Origin: Yersinia rochesterensis | Lineage (GTDB): Bacteria; Pseudomonadota; Gammaproteobacteria; Enterobacterales; Enterobacteriaceae | Assembly: GCF_003600645.1 (NCBI RefSeq) | Contig: NZ_CP032482.1 | Location: 3,534,001-3,598,000, forward strand | Length of the DNA stretch: 64,000 bases | Direction: 5' to 3' | In this document: positions 7,948 to 16,604 of the stretch, piece after piece | Position numbering within the stretch: the first letter of the stretch is position 1 | Layout: each line of letters opens with the position of its first letter | The notes under the pieces: generated by a model | What the model saw: only the letters and a program-made list of their open reading frames with translations | The model's database searches: none | Told to the model about the DNA's origin: nothing | Position numbers and translations under genes: made by a program

Positions 7948-10900
7948 CAGTATCCCTCTTCTGTTGCGGTATCCGTTTTCTGAGCGCCACCGGTGGCATC
8001 CACGCTGAATATTTGCGTCGGTAAAACAAAATTACGCAGTTTCAGTAACGCCAGCGGACCTTCTCCGGCCTCGGTTCGTAGGGTGTAATTCAGCGGCCTG
8101 CCATCTGGCGCTTTCCAGGTAAGATTAAAGCTGCTGCTGACCCCCTGATACGGTGTGACCTGAGCCTTGTCCAGTAAACGGATCCACCCCCAGGCCCCAG
8201 AGAGATCAGCAAACTGTCGGGTACCGGCCTGCGTACTTATCCAGCTCAGGCTGGCACCAGGCGCTTCGGTATCATGGGGCCAGGTGAGACGTTTCCAGAC
8301 TGGCAACTGGTTGTAATAGCTGAGCTTCTGGCTGTCGATCACCAGATCAGTTTGCATCACATCTTTAGCGGTTCCGGGGCGCAGTTCAAAGCGGATGCCC
8401 GCTTCACCATCGGCAAACACCACATCAGACAAATAACTCAACTGATCTACGGCTTTCAGGAACGCCGGGTTAAATGTCAACCCCTGAGCATTGATGCTGT
8501 CCGGTACCCAATGGCTGCCCTCTTTGTGCAGCACGCCATTCAACCGAGTTTGCAGGAAGCGGGCGATACGGCCACTGTCGCTGTTGAGATAACGTGCCAG
8601 CAGCGGAAGTGATACTTCACTGCTGGTATCTTTTAACGGATAACGCCCGCCGAAGGTACTGTTCCAGTCATCGACAATAGATGCCTGCCACTGGGCATTC
8701 AGACTCTGGGCCGCAGGGGTTAATACCTGCTGCCACGCCTGTTCCATCGGCTGGACAAATACCGTCTGGCCAAATCCACTCCACTCCTGACCGAGGCTGG
8801 CGGCAACCAGGCTGCCGTAATCACGGGTTTCGGTCAGATCAACCGCTTTGCCCTGAAATACCGTCTGCGCCAGAGTCTGAGTCATGGCCTGAGGATCGGC
8901 GGCATTCACCACCTGCTGAAGTTTAAGCCGTACTTGGGTAACACGGGTCAGGAAGGTTTGTAGGCTGAGGTGGGTATTGCCCTGTCCGCCTGCCTTGACA
9001 TCCATCAGCGCCAGTACTGGACCGAAAGTGGCATCCAGCGGCCCCTGTGCCCCCGCTTGCTGATCAATGGCGGGCTGCCCATCGCGGTTTAACAGATTTT
9101 TGGCCGATTTCACCAACGAGTCAGACAACGCCTCACCGGTTTGCCCGGTTTTACCCTGTACGCTCAGGGTGTTCATTAACGCCACCAGAGGGGACTGACG
9201 CACGTCGGCCATCAGGGTGAGCTGGTCGATGGAGTCCGATAGCGTCTGTGCCTGCTGCCAGTGCAGACTGTTGAGAAAATCCAGCCAACGGGTGGAAAAG
9301 TCAGCGAAATAGCGCGCCTTCAAACGTGCCTGTAGGGCTTCGGGAGAATCCTGCTGCAACGCGGTATTTTTACTGTCACTCAGCACCCAGTCCATCTCTT
9401 CCCGACGCTCACTGGCCACTTTTTCAATCGCCGGTTTTACCGCATCATCCCAGGCTTTACGGGTGAACATGCCCGGCACGACGGCATCTGTGGTAAAGAT
9501 CCGTTCAGCATCGGTATCGCCCGTCATATCAGACAGGCGCAGATCAGCATACTGATTCGCCACCTGAGCCAGCATCTTCTGATAGAGCGAAGATTCACTG
9601 TTACGCGCCCCCATCTGACGGATCAGCCGGGTACGTACCTGACTGACCCGATTTTCATCCAACTTCAGACGCCAGGCTGGATGCTGGGAAAGATTACGGG
9701 CATAAAAATCCAGCAGCGCCGGACCGCTGCCCTGCCAGAGACTGTCCGGCACACCACTGCGCTGTGGCCAGTCATGAAGCAGCGTGGTGCTAAACCATGG
9801 CGCATCCATTTTCTCCGGACGCGCCAGCATCAAATAGAGTTTTAACTGCTCATACGCGGGTTTCACCAGCGTGTCGCGCAGCGGAGAGTCAGGGGGAAGC
9901 TGCGCCATGGTGATGAGTTGTTTTTCAAGGTGACGAGCGGCGGCATCACGCAGCAGAGGGGTGGCGCTGGCCCAATAATGTGGCCAGAGTGCGGCCAGCA
10001 AAGCATCATTCTGGCTCAGACCAAACCGGCTGTACCACGGTGCGCCCTGTTGCTGGCGATACTGCAATCTGTCTAACGTGTGTTGCATATCCAGTTGCGC
10101 TTGCAGACGGGCCGGAAGAGGCTGCTGCACGTTAGCCGCCCGTTTGACCTGAGATTCACTGGCATTAATCGTGTCTCGGTTGACCAGGAATGACATCACC
10201 ATGCCCACGCCCCACAACACCATGATGCCCGCCAGCACCATCGCCAGCGTTTTACGCCAGGCAAACCCCAGCTTTTTCGCGGCTAAGCCTGCGGGCAATA
10301 ATGGCAGTGAATCAATCAACACATCCCAGCGGTTATCCTTGCCCCAGTGGTGCTTCACGCTGCGTTTTGCATCGACGGATGCCGGGCTGAAGATAACCCC
10401 CGCCAGCGGTGAAGGGCGATACGGGTTCAGCAGCGTCGCAAGAGGGCCCGCGACAGAATCTGGCTGACGCGCTAACTGATCGGCCAGTTGCAACAAGAAT
10501 GGGTGCTGCGTGTTGCTGCTAATCTGTTGTGTACCCTGCTCAATCAGCGACGGCAACAACCCAGCAAGTTGCGTACTCAGTTCGTCCGGTTTACACCCTA
10601 CCGGCAGCAAACAACCCACGGATTGCGTGATGCGATCAGCCCCGCCATCGGCATGCAATGACCAGACATACAGCGGTAGCCGCCAGCCGAGGAGTTCATA
10701 GCGTGAAGCGAACGCCTGCGCCACGCTGTCCATCATATCGGTCGTGAGTGTTGTTTTAGATTCTTTCTGACCTAGCGCAGTGCGTTGAGCCAAGGCTGAG
10801 GTCACCCAGACCACGCCATCCAGCGGCCGGCGGCGCAACTTACGCAAGGCACTCAGCCAGGCGCTATCGGCCTGCGCCCCCAGATCGCCGCCCCACAACA

Positions 10901-11348
10901 GCACGGTGCCACGGTCTTCCTGCCAGTATTGCGACGTCAGGCCGGGGGTGAGTTGTTCAACATCCGCCGCACTACCGGTGAGTAGCAGGATGCGTACTTT
11001 GCGGGGCCAGAAGCGGCCGTAGGTATGGTGCAGGGCTTGTTGTAATTCAGCGACCGTGACATGACGGGGCGGTGTTTGGAGCAGGCGATCTTCACTGCCC
11101 GGCAATGCACGACTCTGCTGCGCCTTCCTACGGTGGAATTTTTCCTGAACGCTGCGAGCCATCACTGGAGAATAGCGTAGGAGAACCAGCACTATGCAAA
11201 TGATAGTCAACGCCAGTATCTGCTTTCCTGGAGTATCAATCCCAGCCAGTCGGCCATAGCGTATAATCAACCACCCAATGGCGGTGATCACGGCTAGCAC
11301 GATACCCACTCGTCCCAGACGACCGAACAGACTACCTGATGTGTTCAT
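7947..11348 (-). CDS. tssM: T6SS inner-membrane protein TssM (IcmF/VasK)
   Basis: This 1133-residue protein has two N-terminal transmembrane helices (VGIVLAVITAIGWLIIRYG and ILALTIICIVLVLLRY), a cytoplasmic domain, a third helix near residue 375 (TLAMVLAGIMVLWGVGMVM) and a long periplasmic part ending in the IcmF C-terminal domain. It is the central pillar of the TssJLM trans-envelope complex. In the cytoplasmic domain, where many TssM proteins carry a Walker A loop, I read ILLLTGSAADVEQL, which lacks the GxxxxGK[ST] signature. This TssM therefore probably lacks the NTPase site. It overlaps the upstream gene by 17 nt. Confidence 0.95.
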   Translation of the reverse strand: MNTSGSLFGRLGRVGIVLAVITAIGWLIIRYGRLAGIDTPGKQILALTIICIVLVLLRYSPVMARSVQEKFHRRKAQQSRALPGSEDRLLQTPPRHVTVAELQQALHHTYGRFWPRKVRILLLTGSAADVEQLTPGLTSQYWQEDRGTVLLWGGDLGAQADSAWLSALRKLRRRPLDGVVWVTSALAQRTALGQKESKTTLTTDMMDSVAQAFASRYELLGWRLPLYVWSLHADGGADRITQSVGCLLPVGCKPDELSTQLAGLLPSLIEQGTQQISSNTQHPFLLQLADQLARQPDSVAGPLATLLNPYRPSPLAGVIFSPASVDAKRSVKHHWGKDNRWDVLIDSLPLLPAGLAAKKLGFAWRKTLAMVLAGIMVLWGVGMVMSFLVNRDTINASESQVKRAANVQQPLPARLQAQLDMQHTLDRLQYRQQQGAPWYSRFGLSQNDALLAALWPHYWASATPLLRDAAARHLEKQLITMAQLPPDSPLRDTLVKPAYEQLKLYLMLARPEKMDAPWFSTTLLHDWPQRSGVPDSLWQGSGPALLDFYARNLSQHPAWRLKLDENRVSQVRTRLIRQMGARNSESSLYQKMLAQVANQYADLRLSDMTGDTDAERIFTTDAVVPGMFTRKAWDDAVKPAIEKVASERREEMDWVLSDSKNTALQQDSPEALQARLKARYFADFSTRWLDFLNSLHWQQAQTLSDSIDQLTLMADVRQSPLVALMNTLSVQGKTGQTGEALSDSLVKSAKNLLNRDGQPAIDQQAGAQGPLDATFGPVLALMDVKAGGQGNTHLSLQTFLTRVTQVRLKLQQVVNAADPQAMTQTLAQTVFQGKAVDLTETRDYGSLVAASLGQEWSGFGQTVFVQPMEQAWQQVLTPAAQSLNAQWQASIVDDWNSTFGGRYPLKDTSSEVSLPLLARYLNSDSGRIARFLQTRLNGVLHKEGSHWVPDSINAQGLTFNPAFLKAVDQLSYLSDVVFADGEAGIRFELRPGTAKDVMQTDLVIDSQKLSYYNQLPVWKRLTWPHDTEAPGASLSWISTQAGTRQFADLSGAWGWIRLLDKAQVTPYQGVSSSFNLTWKAPDGRPLNYTLRTEAGEGPLALLKLRNFVLPTQIFSVDATGGAQKTDTATEEGY

Positions 11349-12480
11349 CTTCGTTTCCTGATGTGACAGTACTGATAAAATGCTCTTCTCCTGAGGAGAA
11401 CAGTGTTAGCAATGACTCTTTACGGAGACTGACAAGTTCTACAGCCAGCGCGGTCAAAATCCAGGGTGCCAACGGTCCCGGAACACCACACCATTTTTCC
11501 AGCATCCCTCTTTCGGCGGGTTGCCAGACGGCACCGTGCGCAGCGCCGACGGTCATCAATGGTGCGGAAAATGTTTCCCAGAACAAAGCATCGCCGAGCA
11601 CACGGGCGCTGCCGCTGGCCGCAGTCTGAGTTGCCAAAAACAAGCTGATATCCTGCTCGAACGCAGTCATATCCAGAGGCATAGGTCGCAGCAGACGTGC
11701 CAAATGCGGCAGATGATATTTCTGCGCCACGTCATCACTGGTCAACAGCAATGCCGCCAGCCCATCGGAATATGTTTCATTACCCCTCAACTGCATCACC
11801 AGGATCAGATCGACCGTCAACACTGACTGTTTCAACCGTTCTTCCACATAGTTCAGGGACAAGGTATCCGTGACGGTGATGTCATTCGGAACCCTTCGCT
11901 CAGGAAATAACGTTGACCAGACCGCAGAAAAGGTTTCGACAAGGCAACCAGTGGGTAAATCAGTCACAATAGTGACACTGAGGGGGAGATCTTGCGGCAG
12001 ATCCTGTAGCGTTTTCTGTACGCCACTCAAACAGTATTTAACTGGCGTGCTAGTGTCTGATATCCGCCGAGTCAGCGTGCCTCGGGAAGGAAGACTGTCA
12101 CCTGTCGCCCCCAGAATAGCGTCTGCGGTTACGCCGTCCGGTAACAGAATGCCGCTTCCCAGAATAGCGAGATGACGCTCCGCCCAAACTTCCCATTGTT
12201 TCTGACCAAGATCGGCCTCTTTTTGCAGGAACGCATGTTCATCCACTTCTCGTCCCCACAGCCAGCCTCGCAGGCAGAACAGAAACAACCAGATACCCAG
12301 TGGGGTCAGTGAAATCCACCAGATATTGAATTCAGAAAGTGTCTTTACCGTTCCTGAGGCATGAAGGATAAACAACAGTACGCCCACGATCATCATCATG
12401 GCCCCTGCCAGCAGCCACCGTATCAGTGAAGGTGGCGGTGACAGTTCCGAGGTTAATGCTTTAGTTCGTTCCCAGCCCAT
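11332..12480 (-). CDS. T6SS-associated membrane protein of unknown function
   Basis: This 382-residue protein has two N-terminal transmembrane helices (LIRWLLAGAMMMIVGVLLFI and WWISLTPLGIWLFLFCLRGW) and then a soluble domain of about 300 residues, probably cytoplasmic. The region ILGSGILLPDGVTADAILG suggests a structured domain, but I recognise no catalytic motif. It is coupled to tssM by a 17-nt overlap and starts 3 nt after the PAAR gene. This arrangement suggests a role tied to the TssJLM complex or to PAAR/VgrG loading. I do not know a named family for it. Confidence 0.75.
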   Translation of the reverse strand: MGWERTKALTSELSPPPSLIRWLLAGAMMMIVGVLLFILHASGTVKTLSEFNIWWISLTPLGIWLFLFCLRGWLWGREVDEHAFLQKEADLGQKQWEVWAERHLAILGSGILLPDGVTADAILGATGDSLPSRGTLTRRISDTSTPVKYCLSGVQKTLQDLPQDLPLSVTIVTDLPTGCLVETFSAVWSTLFPERRVPNDITVTDTLSLNYVEERLKQSVLTVDLILVMQLRGNETYSDGLAALLLTSDDVAQKYHLPHLARLLRPMPLDMTAFEQDISLFLATQTAASGSARVLGDALFWETFSAPLMTVGAAHGAVWQPAERGMLEKWCGVPGPLAPWILTALAVELVSLRKESLLTLFSSGEEHFISTVTSGNEDEHIR

Positions 12481-12483
12481 TGA

Positions 12484-12750
12484 TTATCCTATCGTGCTGT
12501 TTGACGCACTAGAGATCACCTGACAACCGCACTGACATTTGCAGCCATCAATAACGACGGCACGGCCTCCACAGGTTCGTTGCGGCATACCTTCAACGAT
12601 CGGGTTTGTACCGTGCCCTTCAACTGGGCAGCTCACCATATCGCCTACTAATGCGGCCTTCTTGCCATTCACTGTAATTGTGGAAGAGGCGGAAATAACT
12701 GAACCGCCATGCGTTGTTTTATCACCGAGTAAAACGAGTCCTCTGGACAT
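12484..12750 (-). CDS. PAAR-domain spike tip protein
   Basis: An 88-residue single-domain PAAR protein. It shows the PAAR repeats (GLVLLGDKTTHGGSVISAS, ALVGDMVSCPVEGHG and RAVVIDGCKCQCGC) and the His/Cys residues that hold the zinc at the cone tip (H14, C42, H46, C69/C71). PAAR proteins sharpen the VgrG trimer and help carry effectors. No toxin domain is fused. The gene lies between the lipoprotein array and the tssM unit, closing the vgrG-effector-immunity block. Confidence 0.92.
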   Translation of the reverse strand: MSRGLVLLGDKTTHGGSVISASSTITVNGKKAALVGDMVSCPVEGHGTNPIVEGMPQRTCGGRAVVIDGCKCQCGCQVISSASNSTIG

Positions 12751-12872
12751 AATTAATTTCCAGGTAAATTAAATTTTTTAAATAGAATGGCGTTTAACTT
12801 TTATTTCATTCAGCCAGTTAAAACAAAAAAGGAATGGTATTTTGTGGATACAATATTTTTAATGGAACATAC

Positions 12873-12946
12873 CTCATAGATGATTTCAACTTTTACCTCC
12901 GTGATATATAAGAAGCAGGCAGTCCTATGTGTGGATTTTTTAATAA
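12873..12946 (-). pseudogene. 5' remnant and spacer of a deleted fourth lipoprotein copy
   Basis: The spacer between lipoprotein copies (CTCCGTGATATATAAGAAGC and on through the next stop codon) is present a third time here. Directly downstream of it in the gene direction I read GTTGAAATCATCTA, which matches the opening codons of the intact copies (ATTGAAATTATCTA). The ATGA of the start is replaced by TAAA. Similarity stops after about 15 nt. This looks like the scar of a further tandem copy that was deleted. The remaining sequence up to the PAAR gene is AT-rich and I see no gene in it. Confidence 0.55.
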
Positions 12947-13732
12947 CTATTTCATTGAGAGCAGTTTTTCATAATCAGGTACTCTCGTACGTTCATGTCC
13001 AATTGTTCCATCAGGATAGATTATTGTCATATTTGCAGGTTCATCTTTGTTTTTTGAACTTTCAAGCTTTACAACCTGTTGAATATGTAATGTAGGTTCA
13101 ATAATTATATTTTTAGTATTGTAAACTCTGTAATGTCTGCTCCACTTTTCGTTTTTCACACTCCCTCCAAACATCTCAATATAGGTTTCGTTAAATGTAT
13201 GGTTGATATATATCATGGGGAAAAAATCGGTATTTATATTAAGATTACCGCGTACATCTTTCTTTAGTCCTGGCAATCCTCCTCCGCTATAAAATTCATC
13301 ATCAAAAGCAAATACATAGCTTGTAGACGTTATATCTTTCCCTTTTGTCAGGGAGGTATTATTAATAAGTTGTAGATCAACTCTGACAGTACTCAGTTTC
13401 CATTCACACCTACCACCGCCATCTAGAGCAATACGAGCCTCCCAGATATCACCTCTTCCTTGCTGCGTCATCCTTTCGACTCGAGGGTTAAACCCCCGTT
13501 CTTTACGGATATGTGATTCAGTGGTGCTGTCATAATCCTCTCGCTGGCATTTATCCGAGCGGTACAGGACATCCATGGGCGTGACTTCCGTTTGCGATGG
13601 CAACTTAACGGTCACGGTCACCCACTCAGAACTGGCAGGAGGGTTGAGGGTATAATCCGGCCGACTGGCACAACCGCTCAGAGGAAGTATTAGTGCTAAC
13701 AGACTAAGGCAATTAGATAATTTCAATTTCAT
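12947..13732 (-). CDS. Lipoprotein, putative immunity protein to the adjacent lipase effector (copy A)
   Basis: The 261-residue lipoprotein has signal MKLKLSNCLSLLALILPLSG and lipidated Cys21. With Ala at +2 it is not marked for inner-membrane retention, so an outer-membrane location facing the periplasm is expected. Residues 1 to about 118 are almost identical to copies B and C. Residues 119-261 differ strongly until the end motif PDYEKLLSMK. Position next to a predicted phospholipase effector, export to the periplasm and tandem duplication all fit a T6SS immunity family (Tli-like), but no binding evidence is visible. Start ATG at 13732 follows an ACGGAGG-type ribosome site. Confidence 0.75.
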   Translation of the reverse strand: MKLKLSNCLSLLALILPLSGCASRPDYTLNPPASSEWVTVTVKLPSQTEVTPMDVLYRSDKCQREDYDSTTESHIRKERGFNPRVERMTQQGRGDIWEARIALDGGGRCEWKLSTVRVDLQLINNTSLTKGKDITSTSYVFAFDDEFYSGGGLPGLKKDVRGNLNINTDFFPMIYINHTFNETYIEMFGGSVKNEKWSRHYRVYNTKNIIIEPTLHIQQVVKLESSKNKDEPANMTIIYPDGTIGHERTRVPDYEKLLSMK

Positions 13733-13783
13733 CCTCCGTGATATATAAGAAGCGGGCAGCCCTATGTGTATATTTTTTAATAA
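13733..13783. repeat. Conserved spacer between tandem lipoprotein genes
   Basis: This 51-bp spacer (CCTCCGTGATATATAAGAAG, then CGGGCAGCCCTATGTG and an AT run) separates the start of copy A from the stop of copy B. It recurs with a few substitutions at 12897-12946 and at 15775-15824. It supplies the ribosome binding site (ACGGAGG on the minus strand) for each following copy. The three copies show that the duplicated unit was gene plus spacer. Confidence 0.8.
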
Positions 13784-13898
13784 CTACTTCATTGAGAGCA
13801 ATTTTTCATAATCTGGATTGACATGAGGAATCTCCTCTTTACTGCCGTCAGGGTAGGTCGCAGTAATATTTCCCGGTGGAGATGTAAGTATCCCAGCT

Positions 13899-14783
13899 TT
13901 AGTTCCACGCACTTTTTGAGATTTCCGGGTTTTCAGCCATCAGCCGGTATTCTTCCGGTGTCAGGTTATTCAGGGATTCATGGGGCCGCTCACTGTTATA
14001 TTCATTCAGCCAACGTTCCGTAATTTCCCGTGCTTCGTTCAACGTTCTAAACAGGTAAAAATCCAGTATTTCTGTCCGGTACGTCCTGTTAAACCGTTCG
14101 ATAAATGCGTTTTGCGTCGGTTTGCCCGGCTTGATAAATTCCAGCATCACGCCATGCTCTTCGGCCCATTGCGCCAGAGCCAGTGATATCAGTTCTGGCC
14201 CATTATCCATCCGCATCTTCAGCGGATATCCACGGTTTGCTACTATCCTGTCCAGCACTCGGACGACACGCTGTGCCGGGATATTTAGGTCAATTTCGAT
14301 AGCCAGAGCTTCACGGTTAAAATCATCGACGACATTGAAGGTCCGAAAACGTCGGCCACATGTCAGCGCGTCGTGCATAAAATCAATCGACCAACTTTGG
14401 TTCAGGGCTTCCGGCGTTGCCAGCGGAGCCGGATTGCGCACCGGCAGGCGTTGTTTACCCTTACGACGAAAATTCAGTTTTAACAGACAGTAAATCCGGT
14501 GTACGCGCTTGTGATTCCAGACGTGCCCCTGCCTGCGAAGCACCTGAAAAAGCTTCTTAAAACCGTAGCGGGGATAGCGCTCGGCCACCTCTGTCAGCAT
14601 TTGGATCACCGGTTCATCACGTCGCGTATCCGGTTGGTAACGAAACACCGTCCTGCTCAGCGATAACGTCCTGCATGCCTGGCGTACGCTCATCGTAAAC
14701 TGCGCGGTCAAATAGTTGACGAGCTCACGCTTTATCGCTGGTTTTAAAGCTTTTTTTCGATGACGTCTTTCAGCGCCCGGCAT
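13899..14783 (-). CDS. IS3-family transposase OrfB (integrase catalytic domain)
   Basis: The 294-residue frame carries the rve/DDE integrase core: D in WSIDFMHDAL, D in MRMDNGPEL and E in NAFIERFNRTYR. An HTH_21-type segment (RYPRYGFKKLFQVLRRQGH) comes before it. OrfB overlaps OrfA by 40 nt in the -1 frame. It is normally made as an OrfAB fusion by frameshifting, so the internal ATG given here may not be used. The frame is uninterrupted, so the element may be active. Confidence 0.93.
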   Translation of the reverse strand: MPGAERRHRKKALKPAIKRELVNYLTAQFTMSVRQACRTLSLSRTVFRYQPDTRRDEPVIQMLTEVAERYPRYGFKKLFQVLRRQGHVWNHKRVHRIYCLLKLNFRRKGKQRLPVRNPAPLATPEALNQSWSIDFMHDALTCGRRFRTFNVVDDFNREALAIEIDLNIPAQRVVRVLDRIVANRGYPLKMRMDNGPELISLALAQWAEEHGVMLEFIKPGKPTQNAFIERFNRTYRTEILDFYLFRTLNEAREITERWLNEYNSERPHESLNNLTPEEYRLMAENPEISKSAWN

Positions 14784-15031
14784 TCCAGACTCAGATCGGC
14801 AAACATCTGCTTCAGACGACGATTCTCGTCTTCAAGATCTTTGATTTTTTTGATATCAGCGGCTTCCATTCCGCCATATTTCGCCTTCCAGTTGTAGTAG
14901 CTGGCTTCGGAAATAGCAGCCTCACGGCACACATCTTTGACGGTCCTACCCGCTTCGACTGATTTCAGTACGGCGATGATCTGGTGCTCGGTGAATCGGA
15001 TCTTACGCATAGTGATCTCCTCAGATGACAT
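14744..15031 (-). CDS. IS3-family transposase OrfA (HTH and leucine zipper)
   Basis: This 95-residue protein opens with MRKIRFTEHQIIAVLKSVEAG and has the HTH_Tnp_1 helix-turn-helix (VKDVCREAAISEASYYNWKA) and a leucine-zipper helix (IKDLEDENRRLKQMFADL). The last codons contain GAAAAAAAG, a run suitable for -1 frameshifting into OrfB. It binds the terminal inverted repeats and, as an OrfAB fusion, gives the active transposase. The promoter would lie in the right end of the element, 58 bp away. Confidence 0.93.
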   Translation of the reverse strand: MSSEEITMRKIRFTEHQIIAVLKSVEAGRTVKDVCREAAISEASYYNWKAKYGGMEAADIKKIKDLEDENRRLKQMFADLSLECRALKDVIEKKL

Positions 15032-15774
15032 AATCAGTATGTCGGAAGATCTCTAAAAGTGAATGGGCCGTTTTGAGGGGATACTTACAGAGATACGGGA
15101 CTTTCAAGCACAACAATCTTATTTATATGCAGATTAGGCTCTATAAATATCTTTTTCCCATTGTAAATTCTGTAATGCCGGCTCAATTGCTCATACCTCA
15201 CATCTCCTCCGAATAATTTCAAAGTGGTTTTATTGAAAGCATGATTAATAAATACCAGAGGGAATAAATCTGTTTTAAAAAGTAGATCACCATTAGTGTT
15301 TTTTACCTTTCCGGCATCGAACCCACTGCCATAACCATCGTTATCAAAATCGAAAACATAATTTGTTTCGATAATACTTTTACCCTGAGCCAAAGAATTG
15401 CTACTTGCTAACTTAATTCCAACTCTGACAGTACTCAGTTTCCATTCGCACTTTCCACCGCCATCTAGAGCAATACGAGCCTCCCAGATATCACCTCTTC
15501 CTTGCTGCGTCATCCTTTCGACTCGAGGGTTAAACCCCCGTTCTTTACGGATATGTGATTCAGTGGTGCTGTCATAATCCTCTCGCTGGCATTTGTCCGA
15601 GCGGTACAGGACATCCATGGGCGTGACTTCCGTTTGCGGTGGAAGCTTAACGGTTACGGTCACCCACTCAGAACTGGCAGGAGGGTTGAGGGTATAATCC
15701 GGCCGACTGGCACAACCGCTCAGAGGAAGTATTAGTGCGAATAGACTAAGGAAATTAGATAATTTCAATTTCAT

Positions 15775-15824
15775 CCTCCGTGATATATAAGAAGCGGCAG
15801 CCCTATGTGTATATTTTTTAATAA
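15775..15824. repeat. Conserved spacer between lipoprotein copies B and C
   Basis: This is the same spacer as at 13733-13783 (TCCTCCGTGATATATAAGAA, with one base missing in the GCGGCAG part). It carries the ribosome binding site of copy B. Confidence 0.8.
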
Positions 15825-16604
15825 CTATTTCATTGAGAGCAATTTTTCATAATCAGGGATAATCGTACGTTCATGTGCAATTTTTCCATTTGGATAAGTT
15901 ATCGTCATTCCTGCAGGTTCGCTTTTGCTTTTGGGACTTTCAAGTACAACAACTTTATTCATATACACAACAGGTTCTATAAATATATTTTTAGTACCAT
16001 AACTCCTGTAATGCCTACTCCATTTTTTATATCCCGTATCCCCTCCAAACATCTCAATAGAGGTCTCATGAAACATGTTGTTAATCACAATCATCGGAAA
16101 TAATTCTGTTTTTAAATGTAAGTTATCATTAACATCTTGCGCCTTGCCAACTCCAAACCCTCCGCTATAGCCTTGATTATCAAAATCAAAAACATAGTTT
16201 GTTGCAATAATACTTTTTCCTTGGGTCAAAGAGTTGCTACTGGTCAATTTAACCCCAATTCGCATAGCGCTAAGTTGCCATTCGCACTTTCCACCGCCAT
16301 CTAGAGCAATACGAGCCTCCCAGATATCACCTCTTCCTTGCTGCGTCATCCTTTCGACTCGAGGGTTAAACCCCCGTTCTTTACGGATATGTGATTCAGT
16401 GGTGCTGTCATAATCCTCTCGCTGGCATTTATCCGAGCGGTACAGGACATCCATGGGCGTGACTTCCGTTTGCGATGGCAACTTAACGGTCACGGTCACC
16501 CACTCAGAACTGGCAGGAGGGTTGAGGGTATAATCCGGCCGACTGGCACAACCGCTCAGAGGAAGTATTAGTGCTAACAGACTAAGGCAATTAGATAATT
16601 TCAA
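15825..16604 (-). CDS. Lipoprotein, putative immunity protein (copy C), TTG start inside the effector gene
   Basis: The protein aligns with copies A and B from residue 1 (LKLSNCLSLLALILPLSGC). Their ATGAAA is replaced here by AAGAAG from the effector's last codons. The matching start is a TTG at 16604, six bases after GGGAG, lying 14 nt inside the lipase gene, so its translation should be coupled to that of the effector. The alternative is an ATG at 16643, which would give an atypical longer signal. About 259 residues, lipidated at the lipobox Cys. The 5' 330 bp are nearly identical to copy A, while the 3' half is more like copy B. It is the effector-proximal, and so the likeliest cognate, immunity protein. 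Confidence 0.75.
   Translation of the reverse strand: MKLSNCLSLLALILPLSGCASRPDYTLNPPASSEWVTVTVKLPSQTEVTPMDVLYRSDKCQREDYDSTTESHIRKERGFNPRVERMTQQGRGDIWEARIALDGGGKCEWQLSAMRIGVKLTSSNSLTQGKSIIATNYVFDFDNQGYSGGFGVGKAQDVNDNLHLKTELFPMIVINNMFHETSIEMFGGDTGYKKWSRHYRSYGTKNIFIEPVVYMNKVVVLESPKSKSEPAGMTITYPNGKIAHERTIIPDYEKLLSMK

Larger units (their letters stand above)
13883..15089 (-). mobile_element. IS3-family element, IS407 group, complete, 1207 bp
   Basis: The ends are inverted repeats, TGTAAGTATCCC on the left and GGGGATACTTACA on the right, with the TG...CA termini of the IS3 family. Perfect 4-bp direct repeats GAGA flank it (13879-13882 and 15090-15093). Four-base duplications are typical of the IS407 group. 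It carries two overlapping frames for the transposase. Both IS frames look intact and the target can be restored exactly, so the insertion is probably recent. It lies inside lipoprotein copy B. Confidence 0.93.
13784..15774 (-). pseudogene. Lipoprotein, putative immunity protein (copy B), split by an IS element
   Basis: The 5' part (15090-15774) encodes the shared lipoprotein N-terminus and a copy-specific middle, up to VVLESPVS. The 3' part (13784-13882) encodes PPGNITATYPDGSKEE and on to PDYEKLLSMK. If the IS and one copy of the GAGA duplication are removed, the two parts join in frame (…ESPVSPPGNITAT…) and give a protein the size of copies A and C. As it stands the 5' part ends about 2 codons into the IS (229 residues), losing the last 34 residues. 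A truncated product might still be made and lipidated. Confidence 0.9.
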
